Positions 34,395-44,395 of a DNA stretch of 50,338 nt are shown in pieces; within the stretch, counting starts at the first letter, position 1; each line of letters starts with the position of its first letter. The notes beneath the pieces are model-generated. The model did not search any database and was not told where the DNA came from. It saw only the letters and a program-made list of their open reading frames with translations. This DNA comes from Planctomicrobium piriforme (GTDB taxonomy: Bacteria > Planctomycetota > Planctomycetia > Planctomycetales > Planctomycetaceae), in assembly GCA_945860955.1 (NCBI GenBank), contig CAMATH010000054.1, positions 1-50,338 on the forward strand, written 5' to 3'. A program made the position numbers and the translations under genes.

Positions 34395-35012
34395 ATGTGC
34401 CTCCCCCCGGAACTCTCTCCCGCAACTCCGCCTGAATTTGCGCGGTGGAGACGGATCTTGATCGTCTGCTGGCTGGCGGGCATTGCGTTTGGGCTGGCGT
34501 GTTACGTGGTGAAATCCGATCAGTTCACTCCAGTACAACTCGCCAGCGATTTCCGAAGGTTTGGCAACCTCATGCTGCTGATCTACCTGCTCGCCTCGAT
34601 CTCCCGGGCGTTCGTGTTGATTCCCAGCACTCCGTTCGTACTCGCTGGCTGTGCGTTGTTTCCGGATCAGCCACTCGTCGTGCTGGGAACCAGTCTGCTC
34701 GGAATCGCGATTTCCGCGAGCCTCATTTACTACTGCGCCGAGAGTCTGGGGCTCGATACCTACTTCCAAAAACGGCACGCCATTCAATTCGCGCGACTGG
34801 AATGCGTATTGCGGAGCCGCTGGGGGTTTTGGGGACTCGTCGGATGGGCCGGTTTTCCACTCGCCCCCACCGACCTCGCCTGCTATGTCGCGGGGACGCT
34901 TCGCATGCCGTACTGGCGTTTTCTGGCGGCGGTCTGTCTGGGTGAACTGCTTGTCTGCTCGTTCTATGTGTACACCGCCGACATCACCCGGAGAAATCTG
35001 TTCGAGATCTGA
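34395..35012 (+). CDS. VTT-domain (DedA/TVP38-like) membrane protein
   Basis: The 205-residue protein has a hydrophobic helix near residues 23-39 and then the VTT core: LIYLLASISRAFVLIPSTPF, VLAGCALFP, LGTSLLGIAISASLIYYCAE, and the GWAGFPLAPTDLACYVAG re-entrant region. DedA/TVP38/TMEM64-type proteins include lipid scramblases, with undecaprenyl phosphate recycling shown for some DedA members. The pro-rich re-entrant loops fit that fold. The role here, next to a prenyltransferase, might involve prenyl lipids, but this is only context. A possible terminator stem lies at 35022-35058 (CGACCCG with CGGGTCG). Confidence 0.82.
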   Translation: MCLPPELSPATPPEFARWRRILIVCWLAGIAFGLACYVVKSDQFTPVQLASDFRRFGNLMLLIYLLASISRAFVLIPSTPFVLAGCALFPDQPLVVLGTSLLGIAISASLIYYCAESLGLDTYFQKRHAIQFARLECVLRSRWGFWGLVGWAGFPLAPTDLACYVAGTLRMPYWRFLAAVCLGELLVCSFYVYTADITRRNLFEI

Positions 35013-35241
35013 CGGATAAGCCGACCCGGGGTGGTGAATCGAGAGGCCCGTCGGGTCGACAAGCGGTTAGCCATCGATCTCCTTCACCTGCCGGGCGAGC
35101 CGGCAAGGGGTCGCTCTATGAACCTCCGGTTTCACCCCGCTCACGGTATCAAGGCGATCAATCCTGCGGACTGGCGCGGGAGCATTGCCCTTGGTAGGAT
35201 GAACCATTGATTCATTCTCCACCCGATCTCGCACCCATTCC

Positions 35242-37824
35242 ATGCGCCACACGTCATTTCCCCTGCGCGGTCTGCTTTTAGCGATCGCGCTGTTTCTGGC
35301 CGCCGCTCCCTTGTCGCACGCGCAGGTTCTGGACAAACAGCGGCAACTCGATCGGCAGACATTCTGGGACAATCGCGACTGGAATTGGTACCACGAACAG
35401 ATTCCCTTCTTCGAATGTCCCGATGAAGATCTCACCACCACCTGGTATTACCGCTGGGAGTTGCTGACCAAGCACTTCACCTACGGTTCGCCCAACAGCG
35501 GATATTCGTTCACCGAATTCATCGACCGGCCGTTCTGGTCGGGGGCGTACGGCGCGATCAGTTGCCCGGCCGGACATCAATTGTACGAGGCCCGCTGGCT
35601 GCGGCAGCCGCGCATCGCCCGCGATTACGCCCGCTACTGGTTTCGCACCCCGGGCGCTCAACCGCGGAACTACAGCACCTGGCTGGCCGACGCAGTGTGG
35701 GCCACCCATCAAATTCACCCGGACGACGCGTTCACGACCGATCTGCTCAAGGATCTGATCCTCAACTACGAGAGTTGGGAACAGCGGCAGTTTGTCCCCG
35801 AAGTGGGGTTATTCTGGCAGAACGGTCACGACGATGGCATGGAATTCAACATCAACAGCCGGCAAACGAAAGACATTCTCCGGGGTGCCCCCGGGTTCCG
35901 ACCGTCATTCAACGCCTACATGTGGGCCGACGCGCAGGCGATCGCCCGGATCGCCGACCTCAATGGCGACCGCGAAAGCCGCGAAATCGCCAAGAGATTT
36001 CGTTCCAAGGCAGATCGTCTCAAGGAACGCCTGCAAGCGCTGTTGTGGGATTCCGATCGCCAGTTCTTTTTTCCCATGTATCGCGACGATGAGGAACGTG
36101 AAGGGCACAAAGTGAAGGCCCGCACGCTCACCTACCAGTCCGGTCAGTTCGCAGGCGACGCCCATGGACGGGAGCTGATTGGCTATGTTCCCTGGCAGTT
36201 CAACATGCTCGATACCGACAAGGGTTTCGAGAAGGCCTGGAGCAAACTGATGGATCGCGAGGCGTTTTTCGCCGATTTCGGCCCGACCACGGTCGAACGC
36301 CACGACCCGATGTTTCTACTCCAAAAATCGTGCTGTTGGTGGAGCGGTCAGTCGTGGCCCTATGCCACCACCCAAACGCTCAAGGGATTGGCGAACCTGC
36401 TGCACAATCAGCGGCAGTCGGTTGTCTCTGCCGCCGACTACGTCCGGCTGTTGCAGATCTATTCTCGCTCCCATCGCAAAGGGGGGCGACCGTATCTGGC
36501 CGAAGCGTGCCATCCCGACACTGGCTCGTTTGAAGGGCATGACGGATACAACCACAGCGAACACTACTTCCACTCGGGGTTCTGCGATCTGGTGGTGACC
36601 GGACTGGTTGGCCTGACCCCTGTCGACGGGATGCATTTTGTCGTCGCCCCGCTGGCCCCTGCCGAATGGGACTGGTTCGCACTGGACGATGTCCCGTACC
36701 AAAACCGTCGCGTCAGTATCGTGTGGGACCGTCTGGGAACCCGCTACGGCAAAGGACAAGGGCTGTCGGTCATCGCCGACGGCGAAGTAGTGGCCGCCTC
36801 CCGTGAACTGGCGCGACTCACCGTGACATTGCCTCAAGCGAAACAGCCGCAGCGACCCGCCACGAACGAAGTGGCGGTGAATTTCGCGGTGAACAACGAC
36901 GGAACCTACTACCCCAGACTCACCGCTTCCCACACCGCGCCCAACACATCGATCAGCAAGGCGAACGACGGGAATTTTTGGTACCACCCGCACCCGCCCA
37001 ATCGGTGGACCTGCGAAGGATCTCCCCGCGACAGCGATACGGTGCTGTTGGAATTCGGTGTTCCCCGAGCGATTCACACGGTGAAGCTCTTTTTTCTCGA
37101 CGATTCCAGCGAACCGGGTGGCACGATTCGCGCCCCGCGCCGTGTGGAACTGGAAGCCTGGGTGGAGGGACACTGGATGCCGATCGAGCTGTCGGGGTCG
37201 CAACTCGCGCAGCCTGCGGGGCATCGGGCGAACGCGGTTCATTTTCCGACATTCAGTACCAGCAAGTTGCGTGCGACGCTGCATCACCACAGCCCCGCGC
37301 GATCGGGGCTGACGGAGTTCGAAGCGTGGGGTGATGCCCCGCTGCCCGTGGAAGTCGCCGCCCCCCCGGCCGGCAACCTCGCTTACAGCGCCAAGCCGGA
37401 AAGTTATCCGAAAGCGTCCGCCTCGTTCACTGATCGGTTTGGGGGAAAACCTCACAGCGCGATCGATGGCAAGACGGTTTTTCTGCCCACGCCCTTGAAC
37501 CGCTGGACGAGTTACGAATCAAAGACTCCGACGGACTGGCTGGAAATCGATTTCGACAAACAGGTCGCGTTTTCCCGGGTCGAACTGGCGATCTACGACG
37601 ACCGCGGTGGCGTGCAGCCACCAACGTCGTACGTCGTGGAGACCTGGACGGGCGACGCCTGGAAGCCGGTGGAAGACGCCCGCCGGACTCCTGCGGAACC
37701 CGCCGGGGGCGTGTGGAACGAAATCCGCTTCACCCCCATCCAGGCGGCGAAACTCCGCATTGTGTTCACACACAAGGGACAGGCGCGAAGTGGTGTGACG
37801 GAAGTGATGGTTTGGAACGACTGA
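35242..37824 (+). CDS. Exported glycoside hydrolase (GH63/MGH-like) with two discoidin-like domains
   Basis: The 860-residue protein has a signal peptide (MRHTSFPLRGLLLAIALFLA to about residue 28). Residues about 95-475 look like an (alpha/alpha)6 toroid related to GH63/mannosylglycerate hydrolases: NSRQTKDILRG, SFNAYMWADAQAIARIADLN, CCWWSGQSWPYATTQTLKGL. The acids in NGHDDGMEF and NHSEHYFHSG sit where the catalytic pair is expected. Two related galactose-binding/F5-F8-type-C-like domains follow (about 545-690 and 705-860), each with a NRWT motif and an ARSG(L/V)TE(F/V) end. These suggest binding to an extracellular or periplasmic polysaccharide. Substrate unknown. Only 22 bases separate it from the next gene. 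Confidence 0.85.
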   Translation: MRHTSFPLRGLLLAIALFLAAAPLSHAQVLDKQRQLDRQTFWDNRDWNWYHEQIPFFECPDEDLTTTWYYRWELLTKHFTYGSPNSGYSFTEFIDRPFWSGAYGAISCPAGHQLYEARWLRQPRIARDYARYWFRTPGAQPRNYSTWLADAVWATHQIHPDDAFTTDLLKDLILNYESWEQRQFVPEVGLFWQNGHDDGMEFNINSRQTKDILRGAPGFRPSFNAYMWADAQAIARIADLNGDRESREIAKRFRSKADRLKERLQALLWDSDRQFFFPMYRDDEEREGHKVKARTLTYQSGQFAGDAHGRELIGYVPWQFNMLDTDKGFEKAWSKLMDREAFFADFGPTTVERHDPMFLLQKSCCWWSGQSWPYATTQTLKGLANLLHNQRQSVVSAADYVRLLQIYSRSHRKGGRPYLAEACHPDTGSFEGHDGYNHSEHYFHSGFCDLVVTGLVGLTPVDGMHFVVAPLAPAEWDWFALDDVPYQNRRVSIVWDRLGTRYGKGQGLSVIADGEVVAASRELARLTVTLPQAKQPQRPATNEVAVNFAVNNDGTYYPRLTASHTAPNTSISKANDGNFWYHPHPPNRWTCEGSPRDSDTVLLEFGVPRAIHTVKLFFLDDSSEPGGTIRAPRRVELEAWVEGHWMPIELSGSQLAQPAGHRANAVHFPTFSTSKLRATLHHHSPARSGLTEFEAWGDAPLPVEVAAPPAGNLAYSAKPESYPKASASFTDRFGGKPHSAIDGKTVFLPTPLNRWTSYESKTPTDWLEIDFDKQVAFSRVELAIYDDRGGVQPPTSYVVETWTGDAWKPVEDARRTPAEPAGGVWNEIRFTPIQAAKLRIVFTHKGQARSGVTEVMVWND

Positions 37825-37846
37825 TCGGAAACGGGTACTCAGTAGT

Positions 37847-39784
37847 ATGTGTCAAAACGAACCGGTCCAGCGCGGCTGCCCTCTCCCGCCTTGTCGCCAA
37901 GGTTTCTTTGCGTGGCCCCCGGTCGCGGTCCTGGGATTCGTCGTTTTCTCCCTGTCCGTGTGGGGAATGCTGTCAACGGGCGGTGCCGACGAGTTGCGGT
38001 CTCGGGCCGGCGGCGTCGCGGCCGTTGATTCACCGCTCCCGGCCACTCCCGCCGCCGACGTTTATCGCAGTCCGGTCGCGGTCGCACTCTCCCCGGACCG
38101 GCGGTTCGTCGCGGTCGCCAATCACACGTCGGCCAGCGTGAGTCTTGTGGATCTGTTTCGTGGGGCGGTACGTGACGAGTTGGTCGTGGGGAGTTCGCCC
38201 GCGGATCTCGCCTGGATTGACGATTCGACGTTTCTGGTCACGCTGCTCAACGCGGATGAGGTGGCGCTGGTCCGCGTTACCGGGGGAAAACTGAGTGTTG
38301 CGGCTCGGATCGCCGTCGGCGATGAGCCACGTGGTGTGGTGGTCGTGAATGACCCGTCCCAGCCGGCCGTGAAGCGGGCCTGGGTCACCCTCACCAATGA
38401 AGACAAACTCGCCGAAATCGACCTGACCGCGCAGACCGTGCTTCGCAAGATCCCCGTGGGAGCGTTGCCACAATACCTGGCGGTCGCCCCCAACGGTCGC
38501 TGGCTGGTGACCGGCTGCAACGGAGTGGGGGACGTGTATGTTCACGACGCCGTCACCGGAGAACAGCTCAATCGACGGGCGGTATTCGACGACCCGTCGA
38601 ACATGGGGCGACCGGTCGTAACCTCCGACTCGGCCGCGGCGATCTTTCCGCATATCGTCAACCGCAGTTTCCCGGTCGATGAAGACAATATCGAAAAAGG
38701 GTGGGTGATCGACAATCGCCTGACCCGGCTCACACTCCCTCAGGGAGAATACTGGCAGCAATCTCAGATCGCGCTCGACACGCGGGGCGACGCGGTCGGA
38801 GACGCGAACGCGGTCGCCATCAGTCCCGACAACCGCTGGCTGGTCGTGACATGCGGCGGAACGCACGAGCTGCTGATTTTCGAACAGGCAGTGCTCCGCT
38901 GGCCGCAATCGGGGCCGGGGGACTTCATTCCGTCGGAATTGCTGGAGGGAGATCGGAAACTCCGGAGGTTGAAGCTGGGGGGTAGGCCGATGGATGTGGA
39001 ATTCATCGATGAAAAGACCGCGGTGATCGCCAATTCGCTGCGAAACGCGGTCCAGGTGGTGGATGTCGTGGAATCGCGCATTCTCACAACAATTCCGTTG
39101 GGAGGCACGGTGGAGCCATCAAGCGAACGACGCGGGGAAGTCCTCTTTTACGACGCGGACCGTTCGTTGAACAGTTGGTTCAGTTGCCACACGTGCCATC
39201 TGGATGGCCACACCAACGGTCGGACGTTCGACACGCTGAACGACAAGAACTTCGATACCTACAAGCTCACTCCGACTTTGCGGGGAGTGGTCGACACCGG
39301 TCCCTGGACCTGGCACGGCTGGCAGGATGATCTCAAGATCGCGATTCGCAAATCGATGAAGGACACGATGCGAACGCGAATGCCGATCACAGACCAGGAT
39401 GTTAACGATTTGTACGCGTTTTTCGCGACATTGCGCCCCGCCCACAGCCCGAGTCGGGGCCAGGACGGAGAACTGACCGAAAGCGCCGGACGGGGCTGGG
39501 CGACCTTCACCGGCAAAGGCGGCTGTGCCGGTTGCCACACCGGAACCACCCTCACATCGACTGACACCTACGACGTGGGGACCGGGTCGCTGCGTTACGT
39601 GATCCAGGAGTTCAATCCACCGTCACTGCGCGGGTTGCAAACCCGACGGCGGTTCATGCACGACGGACGGGCGAAGTCGCTGGTCGATGTGCTGACGAAA
39701 CACCATCAACCGGAAAGCGTCGCTGGCGAAACGCTCGATGACGCTGAGCTGCGGGAGTTGCTGGAATACCTCGGAACGCTGTAG
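37847..39784 (+). CDS. Exported beta-propeller protein with two c-type heme sites
   Basis: After a short cytoplasmic stretch there is a signal or anchor helix (VAVLGFVVFSLSVWGML). Residues about 70-430 are YVTN-type beta-propeller repeats (VALSPDRRFVAVANHTSASV, DEPRGVVVVND, LPQYLAVAPNGRWLVTGCNG). The C-terminal third has two heme-c motifs, CHTCH at 447-451 and CAGCH at 560-564, in the layout of MauG/diheme peroxidase-like proteins. It probably binds two hemes in the periplasm and passes electrons to or from a substrate oxidised there. The substrate is not evident. With the hydrolase 22 bases upstream it likely forms an operon. Confidence 0.85.
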   Translation: MCQNEPVQRGCPLPPCRQGFFAWPPVAVLGFVVFSLSVWGMLSTGGADELRSRAGGVAAVDSPLPATPAADVYRSPVAVALSPDRRFVAVANHTSASVSLVDLFRGAVRDELVVGSSPADLAWIDDSTFLVTLLNADEVALVRVTGGKLSVAARIAVGDEPRGVVVVNDPSQPAVKRAWVTLTNEDKLAEIDLTAQTVLRKIPVGALPQYLAVAPNGRWLVTGCNGVGDVYVHDAVTGEQLNRRAVFDDPSNMGRPVVTSDSAAAIFPHIVNRSFPVDEDNIEKGWVIDNRLTRLTLPQGEYWQQSQIALDTRGDAVGDANAVAISPDNRWLVVTCGGTHELLIFEQAVLRWPQSGPGDFIPSELLEGDRKLRRLKLGGRPMDVEFIDEKTAVIANSLRNAVQVVDVVESRILTTIPLGGTVEPSSERRGEVLFYDADRSLNSWFSCHTCHLDGHTNGRTFDTLNDKNFDTYKLTPTLRGVVDTGPWTWHGWQDDLKIAIRKSMKDTMRTRMPITDQDVNDLYAFFATLRPAHSPSRGQDGELTESAGRGWATFTGKGGCAGCHTGTTLTSTDTYDVGTGSLRYVIQEFNPPSLRGLQTRRRFMHDGRAKSLVDVLTKHHQPESVAGETLDDAELRELLEYLGTL

Positions 39785-39882
39785 GTCCTGCGTTTTCCAG
39801 ACAGGTCGGGATGCCTGGATTTTCGGGATTGGCTATTATCTGTGGATTCCAATCCCCCCGCCCCGCATCGCTTCGGCGTCTC

Positions 39883-41247
39883 ATGCAGCAGATCGATCAA
39901 TACCTGTCCGACAATTCCGCCCGGTTCGAAACGGAACTCCTGGAATTTCTGCGGATCCCCAGTGTGAGTGCCGACTCGGCGTTCAAGGGGGACGTTCGTC
40001 GGGCGGCGGAGTTTGTCCGCAGTCAGTTCCGGTCGATCGACTTCGCTGTCGTGCTGGTCGAGACGGCGGGGCATCCGATCGTATACGCCGAGTCACCCTT
40101 TGTGCTGGGCGCGCCGACCGTTCTGGTGTATGGGCATTACGACGTGCAACCACCCGATCCGCTGGGGGAATGGAAGACGCCCCCGTTTGAGCCGGCGATT
40201 CGCGATGGATACGTCTTCGCCCGGGGCGCGACCGACGACAAAGGACAGGTCTTCACGCACATCAAGTCGGCCGAAGCGTGGGTCAAAACCGTGGGGAGCG
40301 TTCCCGTCAATCTGAAGTACGTGATTGAAGGGGAGGAAGAGGTTGGCAGCAACAACCTCGAGATTTTCCTCAACGCCTCGCGGTCGAAATTGAAGTCCGA
40401 TGTCGCGGTGATCAGTGACACGAGTCAATTTGGTCCCGGGCGGCCCGCGATCACGCACGGGCTGCGCGGGATCGTCGCGTGTGAAGTGACTCTGCGCGGT
40501 CCCAAACAGGATCTTCACAGCGGAATCTTTGGCGGTTCGATCGCGAATCCCGCCAACGCGCTGGCCCGCATCGTCGCCAGTCTGCACGATGTGAACGGCA
40601 AGATCCAGATTCCCGGGTTCTACGACGACATTCCCCCGCTGACTCCTGAGGAGCGAAGTCGACTGGTCGACCTGCGGTTTGACGAGGCGGCCTACCTGCG
40701 AGAGATCGAAGTGTCGGCCCCGTTCGGCGAGCCGGGATACACTACGCTCGAACGCCGCTGGGTTCGGCCGACATGCGATGTCAACGGCATCACGGGGGGT
40801 TACCAGGGGGAAGGACCGAAAACGATTGTTCCCGCGTGGGCCCGGGCGAAGATCACCTGTCGTCTGGTGCCGAACCAGTCTCCCGAAAAGATTGTCAAAT
40901 CGATCGAGCAACATCTGCGGGCAAATTGTCCGCCTGGAGTGAAACTTGAATTCCGGGAGTGGCATGGCTGCCCTGGTTACGCGTTTGACACCAACAATCG
41001 GTACATGCATGCCGCCACCCGGGCGATCGCCGACTCGTTCGGCGTCGAACCGGTCTTCATCCGGGAAGGGGGGACGATTCCCGTCGTGGAGAGTTTCCGC
41101 AGGATTCTCGGACTCGACACGCTGCTGCTCGGCTGGGGCCAGAACACCGACAACCTGCACGGTCCCAATGAACATTTTCTGCTCGCCGACTTCCACCGGG
41201 GAACCAAGGCCAGCGCCCACCTCTGGCAGGAACTGACGCGGTCATAA
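39883..41247 (+). CDS. M20-family dipeptidase
   Basis: M20 metallopeptidases use two zinc ions to cleave dipeptides or amide bonds. The 454-residue protein shows VLVYGHYDVQP (His-85, Asp-87), ARGATDDKGQ (bridging Asp-118 or 119), VIEGEEEVGSNNL (the Glu-Glu pair) and NLHGPNEHF near the C-terminus, with a lid domain in between (HGLRGIVACEVTLRGPKQDL). This is the dipeptidase/carnosinase-like subgroup. The ATG at 39883 fits family N-termini (MQQIDQYLSDNSARFETELL); the open frame begins earlier without a ribosome site. It is cytoplasmic, as no signal is visible. It may share a transcript with the genes upstream. Confidence 0.92.
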   Translation: MQQIDQYLSDNSARFETELLEFLRIPSVSADSAFKGDVRRAAEFVRSQFRSIDFAVVLVETAGHPIVYAESPFVLGAPTVLVYGHYDVQPPDPLGEWKTPPFEPAIRDGYVFARGATDDKGQVFTHIKSAEAWVKTVGSVPVNLKYVIEGEEEVGSNNLEIFLNASRSKLKSDVAVISDTSQFGPGRPAITHGLRGIVACEVTLRGPKQDLHSGIFGGSIANPANALARIVASLHDVNGKIQIPGFYDDIPPLTPEERSRLVDLRFDEAAYLREIEVSAPFGEPGYTTLERRWVRPTCDVNGITGGYQGEGPKTIVPAWARAKITCRLVPNQSPEKIVKSIEQHLRANCPPGVKLEFREWHGCPGYAFDTNNRYMHAATRAIADSFGVEPVFIREGGTIPVVESFRRILGLDTLLLGWGQNTDNLHGPNEHFLLADFHRGTKASAHLWQELTRS

Positions 41248-41312
41248 CTCCCCGACGCCAGTCCCCGTTTCGCCCTTCGAATTTTCCTCGACCATTTTCA
41301 GTCCTCCGCCCC

Positions 41313-42587
41313 ATGCTCGACCTTCAATTCATTTGTGAAAACCACGCCCTTGTCGCCGAGAACTGTCGCAATCGCGGCGTGGCGATCGACATCGAGAGCC
41401 TGCTGGAAGGGCGGAAGCGGCGGAGTGACGTGATCGCGCATGTGGAGAGCATCCGCCGCGAGCAGAACGAACTGTCGTCGCAGATTCCAAAAGAAAAGGA
41501 CGCGGCGGTCAAGCAGCAGTTGATCGCGCGGGGAAAAGAACTGCGGCAATCGGTCGGCGAGACCGAGTCGCAGCTCAAAGAGATCGAGGTGGAATTGCTG
41601 GAGGTGCAGAAACGAATCCCGAATCTGACGCACCCGGCCGCCCCGGTGGGACGGCTCGACACCGACAATAAAGTGGCCCGTACCTGGGGCGAGCCGGCGA
41701 AATTTTCGTTTCAACCGCTCGACCATGTGGCGCTCGCCGACAAGCACGATCTCATCGATCTGGAAGGGGGAGCCCGAGTCGCCGGCCACGGGTTCTACTT
41801 TCTGAAGAACGACGCCGTCATGCTGGAACTGGCTCTGATTCAGTACGCCTGCGAAAAGCTCCGTGCGGAAGGATTCACGCTGCACACCACTCCCGACGTG
41901 GCGCGTGAGGAGGTGCTGGAAGGAACCGGTTACAACCCGCGCGGTGCTGAGACGCAGATTTATTCGATCACCGGGACCGACTTGAGTCTGGTCGCGACCG
42001 CCGAGATCACCCTGGGGGGGATCTACAAGGACCAGATTTTGGATGGCACCAAACTGCCGATCTTGGTGGGTGGCATTTCGCACTGCTTCCGCACCGAAGC
42101 CGGGGCGCACGGCAAGGCGACACGCGGCATCTACCGCGTGCATCAGTTCACAAAGATCGAAATGTTCGCCTTCACCCGGGTCGATCAATCGGAAGAAGTC
42201 CATCAAAAGATCGTGCGGATCGAGGAAGAGCTATTCCAGGGACTTAAGGTTCCGTACCAGGTGATCGACATCTGCACCGGGGATCTCGGTGGGCCGGCGT
42301 ATCGCAAGTACGATCTCGAAGCGTGGATGCCCGGGCGGGGCGAAGGCGGCGAGTTTGGCGAAGTCACGTCGGCTTCGAATTGCACAGACTACCAGTCCCG
42401 CCGACTCGGGATCCGATACAAAATGCCCGAGATGAAAGGGACGCAGTTCGCCCACACGCTCAACGGCACCGCGATCGCCTGCACGCGGGCGTTGATCGCG
42501 ATTCTGGAGAATTATCAACAGGCTGACGGGAGCATTGTGGTTCCCGAAGTGCTGCGTAAATGGGTCGGCAAAGAGAAGATCGGTTGA
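41313..42587 (+). CDS. serS: Seryl-tRNA synthetase
   Basis: This class II enzyme charges tRNA-Ser and tRNA-Sec. The 424-residue protein has the long N-terminal coiled-coil arm (about 25-110, KRRSDVIAHVESIRREQNEL) that binds the tRNA long variable arm. Class II motif 2 is HCFRTEAGAHGKATRGIYRV, followed by HQFTKIEMF; motif 3 is NGTAIACTRALIAILENYQQ. Length and N-terminus MLDLQFICENHALV are normal. A CoA-binding protein gene starts nine bases after its stop. Confidence 0.97.
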   Translation: MLDLQFICENHALVAENCRNRGVAIDIESLLEGRKRRSDVIAHVESIRREQNELSSQIPKEKDAAVKQQLIARGKELRQSVGETESQLKEIEVELLEVQKRIPNLTHPAAPVGRLDTDNKVARTWGEPAKFSFQPLDHVALADKHDLIDLEGGARVAGHGFYFLKNDAVMLELALIQYACEKLRAEGFTLHTTPDVAREEVLEGTGYNPRGAETQIYSITGTDLSLVATAEITLGGIYKDQILDGTKLPILVGGISHCFRTEAGAHGKATRGIYRVHQFTKIEMFAFTRVDQSEEVHQKIVRIEEELFQGLKVPYQVIDICTGDLGGPAYRKYDLEAWMPGRGEGGEFGEVTSASNCTDYQSRRLGIRYKMPEMKGTQFAHTLNGTAIACTRALIAILENYQQADGSIVVPEVLRKWVGKEKIG

Positions 42588-42595
42588 GTGATTCC

Positions 42596-42970
42596 GTGTC
42601 CAAACCCACTGTTGCCATCATTGGGGCGAGCCGCGATCGGGGAAAATACGGGAACATTTCGCTCCGCGCGCATCGCGACGCGGGTTACGAAGTGTTCCCG
42701 ATCAACCCAAGCGCGGGAGAGATCGAAGGCATTCCGGCGTATCGGTCGCTGGCCGACCTACCCGGGCAGCTTGTCGACCGCGTCAGTCTGTACGTGCCCC
42801 CTGAAATCGGAGTCGAGTTGCTCCTCGAGATCGCAGCCGTTCTTCCCAAAGAGGTCTGGCTCAACCCCGGTTCCGAGAGTGACGCGTTGATCGAGAAGGC
42901 CCAGAGTCTGGGCCTGCCGATTGTGGTGGGATGCAGTATTGTCGACGTCAAACTGCGACCTCCCCGCTGA
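42596..42970 (+). CDS. CoA-binding domain protein (YccU-like)
   Basis: The 124-residue protein is a single Rossmann-like CoA-binding domain: VAIIGASRDRGKYGNIS, AHRDAGYEVFPINPSAGEI, AYRSLADLPGQLVDRVSLYV, VWLNPGSESDALIEKA, LPIVVGCSIV. Small proteins of this family, like E. coli YccU, bind CoA, but their role is unknown. It starts at a GTG nine bases after the serS stop, with no clear ribosome site; a TTG at 42584 is an alternative. Placement suggests read-through from serS. Confidence 0.82.
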   Translation: MSKPTVAIIGASRDRGKYGNISLRAHRDAGYEVFPINPSAGEIEGIPAYRSLADLPGQLVDRVSLYVPPEIGVELLLEIAAVLPKEVWLNPGSESDALIEKAQSLGLPIVVGCSIVDVKLRPPR

Positions 42971-43257
42971 ACTGCGGTGTGACGGGGATTTCACACAACC
43001 GGCCGATTCGACGGAATTGTGGACACAAATCGAGCCCGAGGTCAAACATCTGGTGTTCTTGGCCGTATCGGACAGGACTCCGTCGTCCGCAGTCTTTCAT
43101 TCCGATCGGTGAACCGTTAGACTCAGGGGCGACGGAAGAATCTCGCGCCAGTCCAGCCGGGCTGGCTGATTTTTTGCGCTGATGCTGGGGATCTCCACCG
43201 GTCGCGCGTGACCCGCACCAGTTCCCAGTCCGATTCTGCCCCTGCCCCACCCAACTC

Positions 43258-44388
43258 ATGGACTGTCCTGCGAAACTTGTTCTCGAAGATGGAATGATCT
43301 TCACCGGCCGCGCGTTTGGCGCATCGGGTGAAGTTGACGGCGAAGTCTGTTTCAACACCAGCATGACAGGTTATCAGGAAATCCTGACGGACCCGTCGTA
43401 CTGCGGACAAATCGTCTCGATGACCTATCCACAAATCGGGAACTACGGCATCAACGCAGTTGACGCCGAGAGTCGCAAGGTGTTTTTGAGTGGATTCGTA
43501 ATCCGAGAATTGTGTGAGCGTCCCAGTAATTTCCGCTCAACGCAATCGCTGGACGCGTTTCTCAAGGATCAGGGAGTCATCGGGATTGAGGGGGTCGACA
43601 CCCGGCGACTGGTGAGGCACCTGCGGATTCGCGGCGCGCTCAATGGTGTGCTGTCCACCGTCGACCTGGACGACAATTCGCTGATGGCCAAGGCTCGTTC
43701 GAGTCCCGGGCTGGTAGGGCGCGACCTGGTTCGCGAAGTGATTCCCTCGAAACCTTATGACTGGAATGAGGGACTCGGAGAGTTCTCGGAACTCAACCAG
43801 ACACAAACGCTGCCCCTGGGCGCGAAGTCTCCCCATGTCGTGGCGCTCGACTACGGCATGAAGTGGAACATTCCGCGTTGCCTGCGGGCGCGGGGTTGCC
43901 GTGTGACTGTTGTCCCTGGAACGGCGACCGCCCAGGAAGTTCTAGCGCATGAACCGGACGGTGTCTTTCTGTCGAATGGTCCCGGAGATCCTCGGCCACT
44001 CGATTACGCGATCAGCACGATACGCAATCTGCTTGGAAAGAAACCGATTTTCGGAATCTGTCTGGGCCAACAGCTTTTGGGATTGGCGGCGGGGGGCGAG
44101 ATCTACAAGTTGAAATTCGGCCACCGGGGCGCGAATCAGCCGGTTCTGAACAAGGACAGTGGCCGGGTCGAAATCACCACGCAGAATCATGGTTTCGCAT
44201 TGAATTCCGAAACGCTGCCGGGAAATGTTGAGGTGACTCACCTCAATCTGAATGACCAGACCGTGGAGGGAATTCGGCTGACGAATGTACCGGCGTTTGC
44301 CGTCCAGTACCATCCCGAGGCGTCGGCCGGGCCGCACGACAGCCACTACCTGTTTGATCAATTTCTGGGAATGCTCCCGAAGGCATAG
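43258..44388 (+). CDS. carA: Carbamoyl-phosphate synthase small subunit
   Basis: CarA hydrolyses glutamine and channels ammonia to CarB for carbamoyl phosphate, the precursor of pyrimidines and arginine. The 376-residue protein has the N-terminal CPSase domain (FTGRAFGASGEVDGEVCFNT, MTGYQEILTDPSYCGQIV) and a class I glutaminase with nucleophile Cys-268 (FGICLGQQLLGLAAGG) and His-352/Glu-354 (VQYHPEASAGPHD). Length is normal. carB is not in the window. A 287-base region precedes it; I saw no obvious attenuator there. The next gene begins eight bases after its stop. Confidence 0.97.
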   Translation: MDCPAKLVLEDGMIFTGRAFGASGEVDGEVCFNTSMTGYQEILTDPSYCGQIVSMTYPQIGNYGINAVDAESRKVFLSGFVIRELCERPSNFRSTQSLDAFLKDQGVIGIEGVDTRRLVRHLRIRGALNGVLSTVDLDDNSLMAKARSSPGLVGRDLVREVIPSKPYDWNEGLGEFSELNQTQTLPLGAKSPHVVALDYGMKWNIPRCLRARGCRVTVVPGTATAQEVLAHEPDGVFLSNGPGDPRPLDYAISTIRNLLGKKPIFGICLGQQLLGLAAGGEIYKLKFGHRGANQPVLNKDSGRVEITTQNHGFALNSETLPGNVEVTHLNLNDQTVEGIRLTNVPAFAVQYHPEASAGPHDSHYLFDQFLGMLPKA

Positions 44389-44395
44389 AGCCAGC

